A stretch of 64,000 bases of DNA from contig NC_049990.1 in NCBI RefSeq assembly GCF_000003815.2, positions 5,713,451 through 5,777,450 on the forward strand, read 5' to 3'. The notes beneath the pieces were generated by a model, which worked only from the letters and a program-made list of their open reading frames with translations, searched no databases and was not told the DNA's origin. The translations under genes were made by a program, and so were the position numbers. The stretch comes from Branchiostoma floridae (taxonomy: Eukaryota; Chordata; Leptocardii; Amphioxiformes; Branchiostomatidae). Each line of letters opens with the position of its first letter. Position 1 is the stretch's first letter. Shown here in pieces: positions 52,621-63,879 of this stretch.

Positions 52621-53024
52621 ATAGACAGGGTTGACTGTGTATACATCTTCAGACATGTTTTGACAAAAACAATTGTGATACAACATGTACACAGCCGAAT
52701 TTGCAACAGTGACCACCTGTGTCTGCCTGTACATAATGACCACCGGGCCAATGATATAATGTCAAAACTGTACAAGTGTGACCACCTCTACATAAGGACC
52801 ATCTGGCTATTACAGCAACACCTGTACATTAGTGACCACCTCTAAGTACAAGTGACCACCTTTACATAAGAACCCCCTGGCCATTGATGTACATGTACAG
52901 TCAAACCTGTACTAGTGACTATCTCTACATAGGGACTACCTGGCTATTGCGGACATTTTGTGACCACCTTCTTGCTGTGAGCACTTTCCTTGAGAGGTCG
53001 TCATTATAGACAGAATTGACTGTT
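52618..53024. mobile_element. Expanded CAGTCAAACCTG-type MITE cluster
   Basis: A complete copy runs from CAGTCAAACCTGTACTAG (52898) to ATAGACAGAATTGACTG (53022). Before it, an end-type ATAGACAGGGTTGACTG (52621) and repeated GTGACCACCTSTACATAAGG units (52700-52880) form a second, internally amplified copy. Confidence 0.75.
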
Positions 53025-53599
53025 AATAGCCTCTGGCTTTTCCACCAGGTATGCTGTATGTAGTTAGTGGTAGCTGCCATTTCTGTCTAAGATAACACAG
53101 AACATTTCCCTTTCCCAACAACTGCTTAGATTAAGGAGCTTTCATCGTTCATTAGATCATGCAGAGGAACAGACTGGAGCTAGAATAAATTGAAGATGAT
53201 TCAGTCTATACTTCTGGATAATTATCAAATTTTCATTAGACGTTTCGAACGGTGTCCACCGTTCTTCATAAGTGAATTGAAAATGAAGTTGTACAATTTT
53301 TCGGAACAAGGAATAATTCTTATGGTGTAAATAAACAAAACAGGTAACTATTGAGCTAGAATAGCATGGACACCAGCTAAGCAACAAGTACACAATGTTA
53401 TGATGTCAAAATGCCATCTGAACTATACCATAACAACCCCAAACACCCATCATATTTCTGAAGTAATAACATTTTATATGACCTAATAAGAAAGAGAAGA
53501 CCTCCTAGTAATTTAGGATTTTCCTATGTTGTACCAAAGACAATATAACGTCCTTGGTTAGTTAAAAAAAGTTAAATCCTTCCCGCGCCAAGATGGCGC
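53025..53599. other. No gene seen; dispersed repeat fragment at 53200
   Basis: ATTAGACGTTTCGAACGGTG TCCACCGTTCTTC (53238-53270) relates to the repeat at 45040 and 52060. Confidence 0.45.
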
Positions 53600-53840
53600 A
53601 TAGGGCATTGCCCATCTCTGTTTCATTAGCCCTGGGCCACACACAACACAAGCACTACAGCAGGGGGCTAGTCCACTGGTAGTGGTGTGTGTTCAACTTC
53701 CATACTCTTTTCCTGAATGCTGAGTGCTAAGCAGAGAAAGACGCATGTACCAAGTCTTTGGTATGACTCGGCCGGGATCGAACTCACGACCTTCCGAATG
53801 CAAGGCGAACACTCTACCCACTAGGCCATTGCACCGGCTA
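53600..53840 (-). mobile_element. tRNA-derived SINE (copy b)
   Basis: Minus-strand head AGCCGGTGCAATGGCCTAGT with A box GGCCTAGTGGGTAGAG and B box GAGTTCGATCCCGGC (~53774-53785). The body continues GTATGGAAGTTGAACACACA to CTGTAGTGCTTGTGTTGTGT and GGCCCAGGGCTAATGAAAC. Confidence 0.8.
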
Positions 53841-53841
53841 C

Positions 53842-53980
53842 TGATATTTACCTGAGTATAGTGAGGAAAGTCGTGTAAAGTGCCTTTCCCAAGGGCACAA
53901 GATTGGTGACACGTTGTCGGATTCGAACCCGCAACCTCTCGGTCACGAGTCACAAATGCCGCCGCTGCGCCACGCGACTT
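53842..53980 (-). mobile_element. tRNA-derived SINE (copy a, different family)
   Basis: Minus-strand head GTCGCGTGGCGCAGCGGCGG with A box at 53962-53972 and B box GGGTTCGAATCC (53919-53930). The body has GTGCCCTTGGGAAAGGCACT TTACACGACTTTCCTCA. It sits directly upstream of copy b in the same orientation. Confidence 0.85.
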
Positions 53981-55475
53981 CACATAATGTCCTTGGTTGT
54001 ACCAGGTAAAATGCTCTGAATTCCAAGAAACATCTTTAATTTCACCAATGTTACATTTCTTCGATTATTTACACATCATGGAGTGGAGTAGTATTTGTCT
54101 TCATGCTTTATTGTGTTTGTGCATTTAAATTGTATGAGGGCAATTAAGTCATCATAGGTGTTTCACCTCTTGGGATCATGTCTTGATCCTGCCTCACCAA
54201 ACCTTTAGATAAATTAAATACAACAAACAAAACGCATCATTTCGGGACCGTGTGTCTAAACACAAGCTTGTGTGTGTGAACCGAGGATGACACCCAGTCC
54301 ATGGGAAAAGTGTGGAAAGTTCGGACGCGTCCGGATTTCCCGTAATCCTGGGAAAATAGCCGATCATGTAAGCAAACCAAACCCGCGCTTCAGAGCAGGT
54401 GGCCGCGGACAATGACAACTTGGCGGAGCGGCATAAAATTGCTCAGCGGACCATCCTTTCCTCAGTAGTCCTCCCAGAGCACATGGGGTTATGTGATAAG
54501 GGTACTCAAAGGGCTTAACATGAGAGGAGCCCACTGTTGGGTTACATGTGTCAGAGCTAATGTCACCCTTTGGTGTTGACAAGATAGCCGGCTCGAGGAG
54601 AGAGAAGACGATAGGAACGTTTCGTGACCGAGGCTCTCCGGGCGGCGGGGCCCGACAAAGGCTTTGGATCCGCGGCCACACAGATGTTTGTTTTGACAGT
54701 GGATCTGTTTGTTACACTTGTAACAACATTGGAAAGTCCCGGAGCTACAGGGGGAGGCGTGTTTGTTTGGGTTGGATAAATGGACAGGTTAACGGGGGAT
54801 TTTCGGGAGATTTGGTACGGAATTTGTCGGCTTCCTGTGTTTCCCTTTTTGTGTATGAGGGTTGCTCACACCGTTACGTAGTGAGAATAATGTTTGCTGT
54901 TTTTGAGGTCACATATTACCACACAGTTTCATCAAGCTTGCAGAAACCTACAACACTTTAACCAACCAGAAGACACATAGCCTTGCTCTATCACCGCCCA
55001 GTTTTACCGTCTCAGAAGCCGGGAAGCTACGCAAAACCTCCTCGCTCATCCCCCCCAGCCGCCTGGTGTTGCGCTGATGCCCACCAGAGTCCGATGTCCA
55101 CTCTGTGCGAGGCTCCGAGCTTTGTCCGGCCTTCCTACACGCCGATCTACGTATTATCAGTCTCACGCCACAACTTGTTTCATTCGCCACCTCATATTGT
55201 GCAGTATTTTACCTACAAAGCCACAAACTTGGAGCCTTAGTGCCCGAAGTCTCACTGTTGACGTTCTGGCTGGTAGGAGCTTTGTTGCGGTGCGTGGCCA
55301 CCAAACATATCTCCGGCTAGCGTCGGCTTCCTCATTCATCAAGGAAAGCTTCGGGGTTTTGCATGGGTGGCACGAGGAGTTTGGCTTAGCGGTGATAACA
55401 CTGGGAAAATGCCATGTCCAGTTGTGTGCTGCGGACACCGGTATATCATAATTACACCTTCGTACTAATACCACG
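53981..55475. promoter_or_regulatory. Partly GC-rich noncoding region, candidate regulatory DNA
   Basis: From about 54230 to 55480 the sequence is repeat-free and GC-richer than its surroundings. Frames of 60-137 codons overlap on both strands (for example 54548-54961 + and 55163-55483 -) and cancel each other as evidence. No MPDU1-like or other exon is recognised. Confidence 0.25.
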
Positions 55476-57059
55476 AGGTGCAATTACAACAGACGTGTCC
55501 AAAGAGCATTGCGTGGTCGAACGTAACGGCCAGATCTGAGGTTAAAATATGGGTAAGAAACTGTGGAAAGTTGTAAAGAACTTTGTCTCAAAAATTGATT
55601 ACTGTTCAACAAAGCAATTACAACAGACATCTTCAAAGTCCATTTCCTCAGGTCAAACACAACGACTGAACCTGAGGTTAAAATATGGGTAAGAAACTGT
55701 GGAAAGTTGAGCAGAATTTTGACTAAAAAATTGATTAATGTTCAACAAAGTATTCATTACAACAGAGATCTTAAAAGAGCATTTCATGGTCAAACATAAC
55801 GGCCAAATCGAAGGTTAAAAAATAAAAAGAAACTGTGGCAAATGAACGGAGTTTTGTCTCGACAATTGATTACTGTTCAATTACAACAGACATCTTCAAA
55901 AAGCATTTCCTGATCAAACATAGCGACCAAATCGAAGATTAAAAAATGGGAACAAAATCTTGCAACGTTATGCTTGTGCTAGAACAATTTTGTCTCGAAG
56001 CTTGATTACTTTTCAAGAAAGTAATTACAACAGACATGTCCAAAGAGCATTACCTGGTCAAACATAACGGCCAGATCTGAGGTTAAAATATGGGCAAGAA
56101 ATTGTGGAAAGTTGAACAGAATTTTGACTCAAAAATTGATTAATGTTCAACGAAGTATTAATTACAACAGACATCTTAAAAGAGCATTTCATGGTCAAAG
56201 ATAACAGCTAAATGTAAATTTAAAAAATGGGCAAGAAACTGTGAAAAGTTTGTCTGCAAAGTTGATTACTGTAAGAAAGATGGGTGGAACAGACCTATCC
56301 AAAGAATATTTCTTGTCTAAAATAATGGCTAAATCTAAGGTTAAGTAAAAAAATTGTGCAAAGTTGTGCTGGTACTAAATAACCCCATCTGAAAACTAGA
56401 TTACTGTAAGAAAGATATGACAAAAATTGGGGACGGAATCGTGCTTGTTAGTACTAAAGTAAAAAGAATCCTGTCTAGAAATATGGTATCTAAAATAATG
56501 GCCAAATCTAAGGTAAAAAATAGGGACTGAATTTTGTAACGTTGCACTTGTACTAAATAACCCCATCTGTAATTTGTAAAGTTGGTTACGGTAAGAAAGA
56601 TGATTACAACAGACCTATCCAAAGAGCATTTCATGTCTAAAATAATGGCTAAATCTAAGGTTAAAAAATGGGGACAAAATTGTGCAAAGTTGCACTCGTA
56701 CTAAATAACCCCGTCTGGAAAGTTGATTACGGTAAGAAAGATGGGTGGAACAGAGTATTTCATGTCTAAAATAATGGCCAACTCTAAGGTTAAAAAATGG
56801 GGACGAAATTGTGCAAAGTTGTGCTCGCACTTAATAACCCTGTCTGGAAACTTGATTACAGTAAGAAAGATATGACAAAAATTAGGGACGAAATTGTGCT
56901 TGTACTAAAGTAAAAAGAATCCTGTCTGAAAATCATGGTATCTAAAATAATGGCCAAATCTAAGGTTCAAAAATGGGGACGAAATTTTGCAAAGTTGCAC
57001 TCGTACTAAATAACCCCGTCTGGAAAGTTGATTACGGTAAGAAAGATGGGTGGAACTCC
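55476..57059. repeat. Tandem array A, ~11 units of ~140 bp
   Basis: Units start AATTACAACAGACATCTTCA (55480, 55617, 55755, 55879, 56021, 56158) or AGATGGGTGGAACAGACC (56278, 56733, 57043), and contain TAAAATAATGGCCAAATCTA AGG and AACCCCGTCTGGAAAGTTGA. Two sub-types occupy the left and right halves. Confidence 0.9.
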
Positions 57060-57328
57060 GCGCGCGGGACCTCGTGACCCCGTCACGCAGCGGGGCCCGC
57101 GCTTCGCCCGCGCGCCATTCCCCCGGCTGCCCACTTAAAGGGTAGATGGCAGAGATTCGGCCCGGCTATTACCCTATCTGTACAGCCATGAGTTACTGTT
57201 ATGGTCTTCGGCAAGTCCCGACGGTGGCTGGAAAGTGCGGCGCTGCCGGGGGTCACGGACAACCCGCGGTATCTCCCCGCCACAATATGGCTCGTGGGTC
57301 AGCCGTGAATGGAGCTATCAGCGCGATG
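57060..57328. other. GC-rich spacer between arrays A and B
   Basis: Very GC-rich start (57055-57125), then unique-looking sequence. No gene is supported. Confidence 0.35.
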
Positions 57329-59160
57329 TATGTAGCGAACACGCGGAGTTTGTTGAAGTCCCAAATTGCAATGTGTAAGTTTTTTATTACATCCGACTAC
57401 CCCCGAGTAGCAGGGTTAGGAGAGTTATGGACTGTGATAACTGGGAGGTAGTTGGTCATTGCTGTCAGAAGCCACTTTTATTTCATTGTCCAGAGCAATC
57501 CATAATTTCTTTTCCATGTATGTAGTGAACACACAGAGTTTTGAAGTCCCAAATTGCAATATGTAAGTTTTTTATTACATCCGACTACCCCCGTGTAGCA
57601 GGGTTAGAGGAGTTATGGACCAGGGAGCAGGTTTATAGTTCATGATAACTGGGAGGTAGTTGGTCACTGCTGTCAGAAGCCACTTTTATTTCTTTGTTCA
57701 CAGCAATCCATAATTTTTTTTCCATGGATTTGAGGTGACAGTGACTTCTGAGGTTAACTTCACATACTAAGACAAACTTCAACAAGCAATCCACCGATTC
57801 CCCATTCAAATAATAGTTCCTCTGGCAACTGTATGTGATTTTAGAAATGGTCAAGACATTTCAGACAGAATATGCTGTCTTTATTGTTCACAGCAATCCA
57901 TAATTTCCATGGTGACAGTGTTCTATAAGGTTAACTTCACAAACTGAGATAAACTTCAAGCAATCCTCTTATTCCCTATTCAACTAATGGTTACTTCAGA
58001 GACCGGATATGATTATGGAAATGGTCAAGACGTTTCAGACAGAATATGCCGTCTTTATTGTTCACAGCAATCCATAATTTTTTTCCCATGGATTTGAGGT
58101 GACAGTGACTTCTATGAGGTTAACTTCACAAACTGAGACAAACTTCAACAAGCAATCCACCGATTCCCCATTCAAATAATGGTTACTCCAGCAACTGGAT
58201 ATGATTTTGGAAATGGTCAAGACATTTCGGACAGAATATGCTGAGTGTCTTTCTTTATTGTTCAGAGCCATCATTTTTTTCCATGGATTTTAGGTGACAA
58301 CAAGGTTAACTACACAAACTGAGACAAACTTCAACAAGCAATCCAGTGATTTCCCGTTCAAATAATTATTATGGTTACTCCAGTAACCGGATATGATTAT
58401 GGAAATGGTCAAGACGTTTCAGACAGGATATGCTGTCTTTTTTGTTTCACAGCAATCCATAATTTTTTTCCATGGTGACAGTGTTCTATAAGGTTAACAT
58501 CACAAACTGAGACAAACTTCAACAAGCAATCCACCGATTCCCCATTCAAATAATAGTTCCTCTGGCAACTGGATGTGATTTTAGAAATGGTCAAGACGTT
58601 TCAGACAGAATATGCTATCTCTATTGTTCACAGCAATCCATAATTTTTTCCATGGTGACAGTGTTCTATAAGGTTAACATCACAAACTAAGACAAACTTC
58701 AACAAGCAATCCAGTGATTTCCCGTTAAAATAATTATTATGGTTACTCCAGTAACCGGATATGATTATGGAAATGGTCAAGACGTTTCAGACAGAATATG
58801 CTGCCTTTATTGTTCAGAGCAATCCATAATTTTTTTCCCATGGATTTGAGGTGACAGTGACTTCTATAAGGTTAACTTCACAAACTGTCAAACTTCAACA
58901 AGCAATCTACTTAGTCTTATTCCCCATTCAAATGATGGTTACGTACTCTGGCAATTGGATAAGATTTTGGAAATGGTCAAGACGTTGCAGACAGAATATG
59001 CTGTCTTTATTGTTCACAGCAATCCATAATTTTTTTTCCATGGATTTGAGGTGACAGCGTTTTATGAGGTTAACTTCACATTTACTGCGACAAACTTCAA
59101 GCAAATTGAATCCACTGATTCCCCATGCAAATGATAGTTACTCCAGAAACAGTTTCTCAC
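57329..59160. repeat. Tandem array B, ~9 units of ~178-205 bp
   Basis: CAGCAATCCATAATTTTTTT CCATGG recurs at 57494, 57704, 57889, 58067, 58449, 58628, 58817 and 59017, plus a damaged copy near 58262. Other unit blocks: GGTTAACTTCACAAACTGAG, GATTCCCCATTCAAATAAT and GGAAATGGTCAAGACGTTTC. Confidence 0.95.
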
Positions 59161-59439
59161 ATTGTCAAATATAACAGAGCCTCCTATTGGCAGAGAAGAC
59201 TTTCAGCTAAATCAATCTCATTGGCTGATGGAAGTCTGCTGCTACATGTACTGTAGTTGATTGGTTCTCGAGTTGGTAACAATCAGAAAGTATTTGAAAA
59301 TACTCAATAATGGTTCTGAGAGGACTTTTCCTTCCAAACAACTTGCTAAAAGAACACTGTTTCATAAAGATAATTATGTACACTCTAGCCACTGTTTTTT
59401 AAAGTTACTAGATGTGAATTGATATGACATTCACAAGGC
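59161..59439. other. Spacer between arrays B and C
   Basis: Unique-looking sequence with no gene evidence. Confidence 0.4.
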
Positions 59440-61860
59440 TATGACAGCTATTAATTCAAATTCTGATATTGACTGAACGGAAAGAAAAAAAGGACCATTT
59501 CTACACTATCCAGTGCAGTACAATGTGTTCATCAGTATATAAAAAAAAATAAACCCACAGAAACTTCTTAACAAATTTTCCTTCACAACAAGGGGTAAAA
59601 AAGTACAAATTCTACATCATCCAGTGGAGTACAATGTGTTCCTCTGTATATCGAAATGACCGACCAACAGAAATCCTCAGCAAATTTTTCTTTACAAAAG
59701 GGGCAAAAAAGTACCATTTCCACATTGTCCAGTGCAGTACAAGGTGTTCCTGAATATTGAAAAAAATGAACCAACAGAAACTCCTAACCAAATTTTCCTT
59801 CACAAAAAAGGTCTGACCTGTCCTTCGGATGAAATCTGATACCATACTTCTTGTCCTTTAATTATCATCATTACATCAAATTCTGATATTGTCTGAATGG
59901 AAAGAAAAAAGTACCATTTCTGCTATTTTGAAATGGCAAACCAAAAGAAACTCCTTAGCAAATTTTCCTTCACAAAAAGGTCTGACCTGTCCTTCAGGTG
60001 AAATCTGATACCATGTTTCATGTCCTAATTATCATCATAACATCAATTTCTGATATTGTCTGAATGGAAAGAAAAAAGGACCATTTCCAGTTTGTCCAGT
60101 ACAGCATAACATGTTCCTGCATATATTGAAAAAAATAAACTCCTGAGCAAATTTTCCACCACAAAAAGGTCTGACCTGTCCTTCGGGTGAAATCTGATAC
60201 CATACTTCATGTCCTAATTATCATCATCACAGAGACATCAAATTCTCTTATTCTATGAATGGAAAGAAAAAATTACAAAATGTACCATTGCCACTCTGTC
60301 CAGTGCAGCATAATGTGTTTCTGTATTTTGAAATGATAAACCAACAGAAAATCCAGAGCAAATTTTCCACCACAAAAAGGTCTGACCTGTCCTTCAGGTG
60401 AAATCTGATACCATACTTCATGTCCTAATTATCATCATTACATCAAATTCTGATATTGTCTGAATGGAAAGAAAAAAGTACCATTTCTGCTATTTTGAAA
60501 TGGCAAACCAACAGAAACTCCTTAGCAAATTTTCCTTCACAAAAAGGTCTGACCTGTCCTTCAGGTGAAATCTGATCATCATCATCATCGGTCGACGTGA
60601 TCAAATGTAGACATGTTCGCACATGTCTACACACGACGGGGTTATACCGCCCCTTACGGGGTGACATACCCTTTCGTAGGCTAATTACAAGACGGGGATG
60701 CGCCAGGTCTCCCGTCCATGTTTCATGTCCTAATTATCATCATTACATCAAATTCTGATATTGTCTGAATGGAAAGAAAAAAGTACCATTTCCTCTATTT
60801 TGAAATGACAGACCAACAGAAACTCCTGACCAAATTTTCCTCCACAAAAACGTCTGACCTGTCCTTGGGGTGAAATCTGATACCATGTTTCATGTCCTAA
60901 TTATCATCATAACATCGAATTCGGATATTGTCTAAATGGAAAGAAAAAAGTACCATTTCCAGTTTGTCCAGTACAGCACCATGTGTTCCTGAATATTGAA
61001 AAAATAAACTCCTGAGCAAATTCTCCACCACAAAAAGGTCTGACCTGTCCTTCAGGTGAAATCTGATACCATGCTTCATCTCCTAAACATCAAATTCTGA
61101 TATTGTCTAAATGGAAAGAAAAAGGTACTATTTCCTGTCCAGTACAGCATAACATGTTCCTGAATATTGAAAAAATAAACTCCTGAGCAAATTTTCCTCA
61201 ACAAACAGGGCTGACCTGTCCTTCGGGTGAAATCTGATACCATACTTCATGTCCTAATTATCATCATAACATCAAAGTCTGATATTGTCTGAATGGAAAG
61301 AAAAAAGTACCATTTCCAGTTTGTCCAGTACAGCACCATGTGTTCCTGAATATTGAAAAAATAAACTCATGAGCAAATTTTCCACCACAAAAAGGTCTGA
61401 CCTGCTGCACATGTCCTTCGGGTGAAATCTGATACCATACTTCATGTCCTAATTATCATCATTACAGAGACATCAAATTCTCTTATTCTATGAATGGAAA
61501 GAAAAAATTACAAAATGTACCATTGCCACTCTGTCCAGTGCAGCATAATGTGTTCCTGTATTTTGAAATGATAAACCAACAGAAAATCCAGAGCAAATTT
61601 TCCACCACAAAAAGGTCTGACCTGTCCTTCGGGTGAAATCTGATACCATACTTCATGTCCTTTAATTATCATCATTACATCAAAGTCTGAGATTGTCTGA
61701 ATGGAAAGAAAAAAGTACCATTTCCTCTATTTTGAAATGGCAAACCAACAGAAACTCCTGACCAAATTTTCCACCACAAAAAGGTCTGACCTGTCCTTGG
61801 GGTGAAATCTGATACCATGCTTCATGTCCTAATTATCATCATTACAGAGACATCAAACCA
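59440..61860. repeat. Tandem array C, ~12 units of ~170-215 bp
   Basis: GGTCTGACCTGTCCTTCGGG recurs at 59809, 59980, 60167, 60380, 60546, 60854, 61039, 61209, 61397, 61615 and 61784. Unit blocks: ATTCTGATATTGTCTGAATG GAAAG, TGTTCCTGAATATTGAAAAA and TCATGTCCTAATTATCATCA. An insertion at 60577-60715 interrupts it. Confidence 0.95.
60577..60715 (-). mobile_element. Retroposon 3' fragment inside array C
   Basis: Between TCTGAT and CATGTTTCATGTCC of an array unit lies ~139 bp of foreign sequence. On the minus strand it ends GATCACGTCGACCGATGATG with a (GAT)n tail. It contains a perfect hairpin: GTAGACATGT (60607-60616), TCGC, ACATGTCTAC (60621-60630), and CCCCGTAAGGGGCGG. Confidence 0.65.
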
Positions 61861-62345
61861 CATCAAAAATAGACTGCACCCCGTCCACTTTCTGATTGGG
61901 AACCACCAGATTTGTAAGCGGCGTGGAGAGATCGAGCCAGGCTGTCGCCAATCCTCCTAACCCGTCTGGCCGTCCCGCGACCTTCCAACGACCCTTCCTT
62001 TGAATCTCGTGTTCTGTCTCATCACTGCCGTCCATTATGCCCATTTCCCCTTATCATATCAGCTATCACCTAATATAATATCGGCCGGGAAAGTATCTCC
62101 GCCAGGTATCGGGGTCATTCACAATTCAATCAGGGCGGAAAAAAGCGGGGTGACGAACGCCATTACTGGGGGTCAGCGCTGTGGTTTTAAACAAATGACG
62201 TTATTAAGAGAGGTCTAATTTCGAGAGCCCGCGTTTCGCGATGGTGCGGGTATCATCTTACGGTAATGGAGGTGCTGGCAAGGTGGTTGATGGTCGAGGG
62301 GTGTGGGGGGAAATGAGATCATCCAAGCAGACCGCCTTACTTAAA
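61861..62345. promoter_or_regulatory. GC-rich noncoding island
   Basis: Repeat-free sequence directly after array C, with CCGCCATTACTGGGGGTC-type GC-rich text and TAATATAATATCGGCC. Minor frames on both strands lack domains. Candidate regulatory DNA. Confidence 0.25.
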
Positions 62346-62369
62346 ATCCATCTGCTCGAGCTGTCAATC

Positions 62370-62510
62370 AAGTACAAGGTTGTGGTCTAAGGGTTGAAGA
62401 CTCCAGAATCAGAATCCAGCCTCAGGTTCTGGGTTTGAGTCCCGAGCAGGTTCCAATGTTGTACCCTTTGAAAGGCACTTAACACACATTTCCTCAATTG
62501 ACTCAGTTCA
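62370..62510 (+). mobile_element. tRNA-derived SINE remnant
   Basis: B-box-like GGGTTTGAGTCCCGAG (~62431), then CCCTTTGAAAGGCACTTAAC ACACATTTCCTCA, the same body motif as the SINE at 53842-53980. Confidence 0.6.
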
Positions 62511-62559
62511 TTAGAATTTGACATGCTGTGGTTAGGGCTGTACCCTTTAAGAATAAATT

Positions 62560-62665
62560 GGCTGGGTTCGAGTCCCTAGTACATTACATTTGTAGGTCCC
62601 AACGTTGTGCACTTGGTTAAGGCACTTTATTACACCTATTTCCTCATTCGAAATTGAGCACCTAG
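62560..62665 (+). mobile_element. Second SINE remnant
   Basis: GGCTGGGTTCGAGTCCCTAG then CACTTGGTTAAGGCACTTTA TTACACCTATTTCCTCA. Same family, same strand as 62370-62510. Confidence 0.6.
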
Positions 62666-62934
62666 CTTTGGTTTAAGGGATGTGATGGAGGTCGCATGTT
62701 TGAGGAGAGCCACACCTCGAGCACGCACTTATAGAAAAGAGTATGGTCCATCCAAATGTGAGTCGATCAAACTTTACAGTCCTACATTGGTACCACTTAT
62801 TCTACAAACTGTACAAAAGTGGTGTCCATGTTATGCCTGAAGGTGACTAGCTGGTTACACGAAACAAGCAAAGTTCAGTTTCTGTAACTGTTTGGCCAAT
62901 GACTTGTAAGTGATACATATAGCCAACTGTGGCA

Positions 62935-63340
62935 TGATGAAAAAAACAAGAACTAGAGCTCTCTAAAGTATTTTTTAACAAAGATGAACATACAAGACAC
63001 TACTTCCATACCCATCTAAATATGATCTACTCTAACTGACTGATAGTAATGGGAGCTTTTACGAAGTGTCCTCTGACACCAAATACTGGTAATCATCTGT
63101 CAGAAATTATAGCTGGTTTGGGTTTGGACATGATGTAAAAACAAGAACTAGAAACTTGGAGAATCTCTTAAGTATTTTTTAATAAAGACAAACATTATAA
63201 AACAAGACACTACTTCCATACCCATCTAAATATGATCTACTCTAACTGACTGATATAGTAATGCCGGGAAGCTTTTACGAAGTGTCCCTTGACACCAAAT
63301 ACTCGTTATCATCTGTCAGAAATTATAGCTGGTTTGGGAG
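62935..63340. repeat. Tandem duplication, two ~195-205-bp units
   Basis: AAAACAAGAACTAGA, GACACTACTTCCATACCCAT CTAAATATGATC and CTGTCAGAAATTATAGCTGG recur in order from about 62938 and 63130. Confidence 0.9.
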
Positions 63341-63571
63341 AGATAACAGAAAACTGTGTACAAACTGGGATGGAGATAAATGACCTGATAACCACTTTAG
63401 CACCTGTCAATCATACCTCATTTGCATACGGTGGATGGAACGGATACCTGGTAATAGTTTAAATATAGCCAATCATTATCAATGATTATGCCATGTACAA
63501 TTATACTAAATATCATTATATATGATATGTAAACATACTAGTTTTAAAAAATTAAGAACAACATTTTCCAT
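63341..63571. other. No gene seen
   Basis: AT-rich, no recognisable content. Confidence 0.4.
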
Positions 63572-63684
63572 CAGGGCTCAAAATACTGGGTACACCATGG
63601 TGCCCAGAAATTTTTTGGTGCACCCATTTTTTTAGATTGGGTGTACCGGTGCATCTAATCCCAAAAAATGAATATCGAGCCCTG
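63572..63684. mobile_element. hAT-like MITE (CAGGGCTC...GAGCCCTG)
   Basis: Ends CAGGGCTCAAAATACTGGG and ATATCGAGCCCTG are imperfect inverted repeats. The interior pairs GGTGCACCCA with TGGGTGTACC. CAGGG-type ends suit hAT elements. I see no clear 8-bp target duplication. Confidence 0.5.
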
Positions 63685-63879
63685 TCCCTGTACTGCTAAT
63701 ATGTCCAACTCCTAAACAACTCCTAAACTTTGAATATTAGTTTTCTCGTTAATTTTGAAATCCTTATTTGAACAGTATGCATATTATTAGGCACATCCTG
63801 GTCTAGTTTGTTCGTATATCATATAACTTTATATCCGCATACATGTATGTAAGCAAATACATTTGTACATTATTCCAAA
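63685..63879. other. No gene seen
   Basis: AT-rich, no recognisable content. Confidence 0.4.

Noticed and set aside
53842-53980. Genuine tRNA gene
   Set aside because: A and B boxes are good, but the flanking stem does not close and a SINE body with AAGGCACTTTA follows.
57633-60667. Repeated minus-strand frames of 60-77 codons in arrays B and C
   Set aside because: They are translations of satellite units; frames are not kept from unit to unit.
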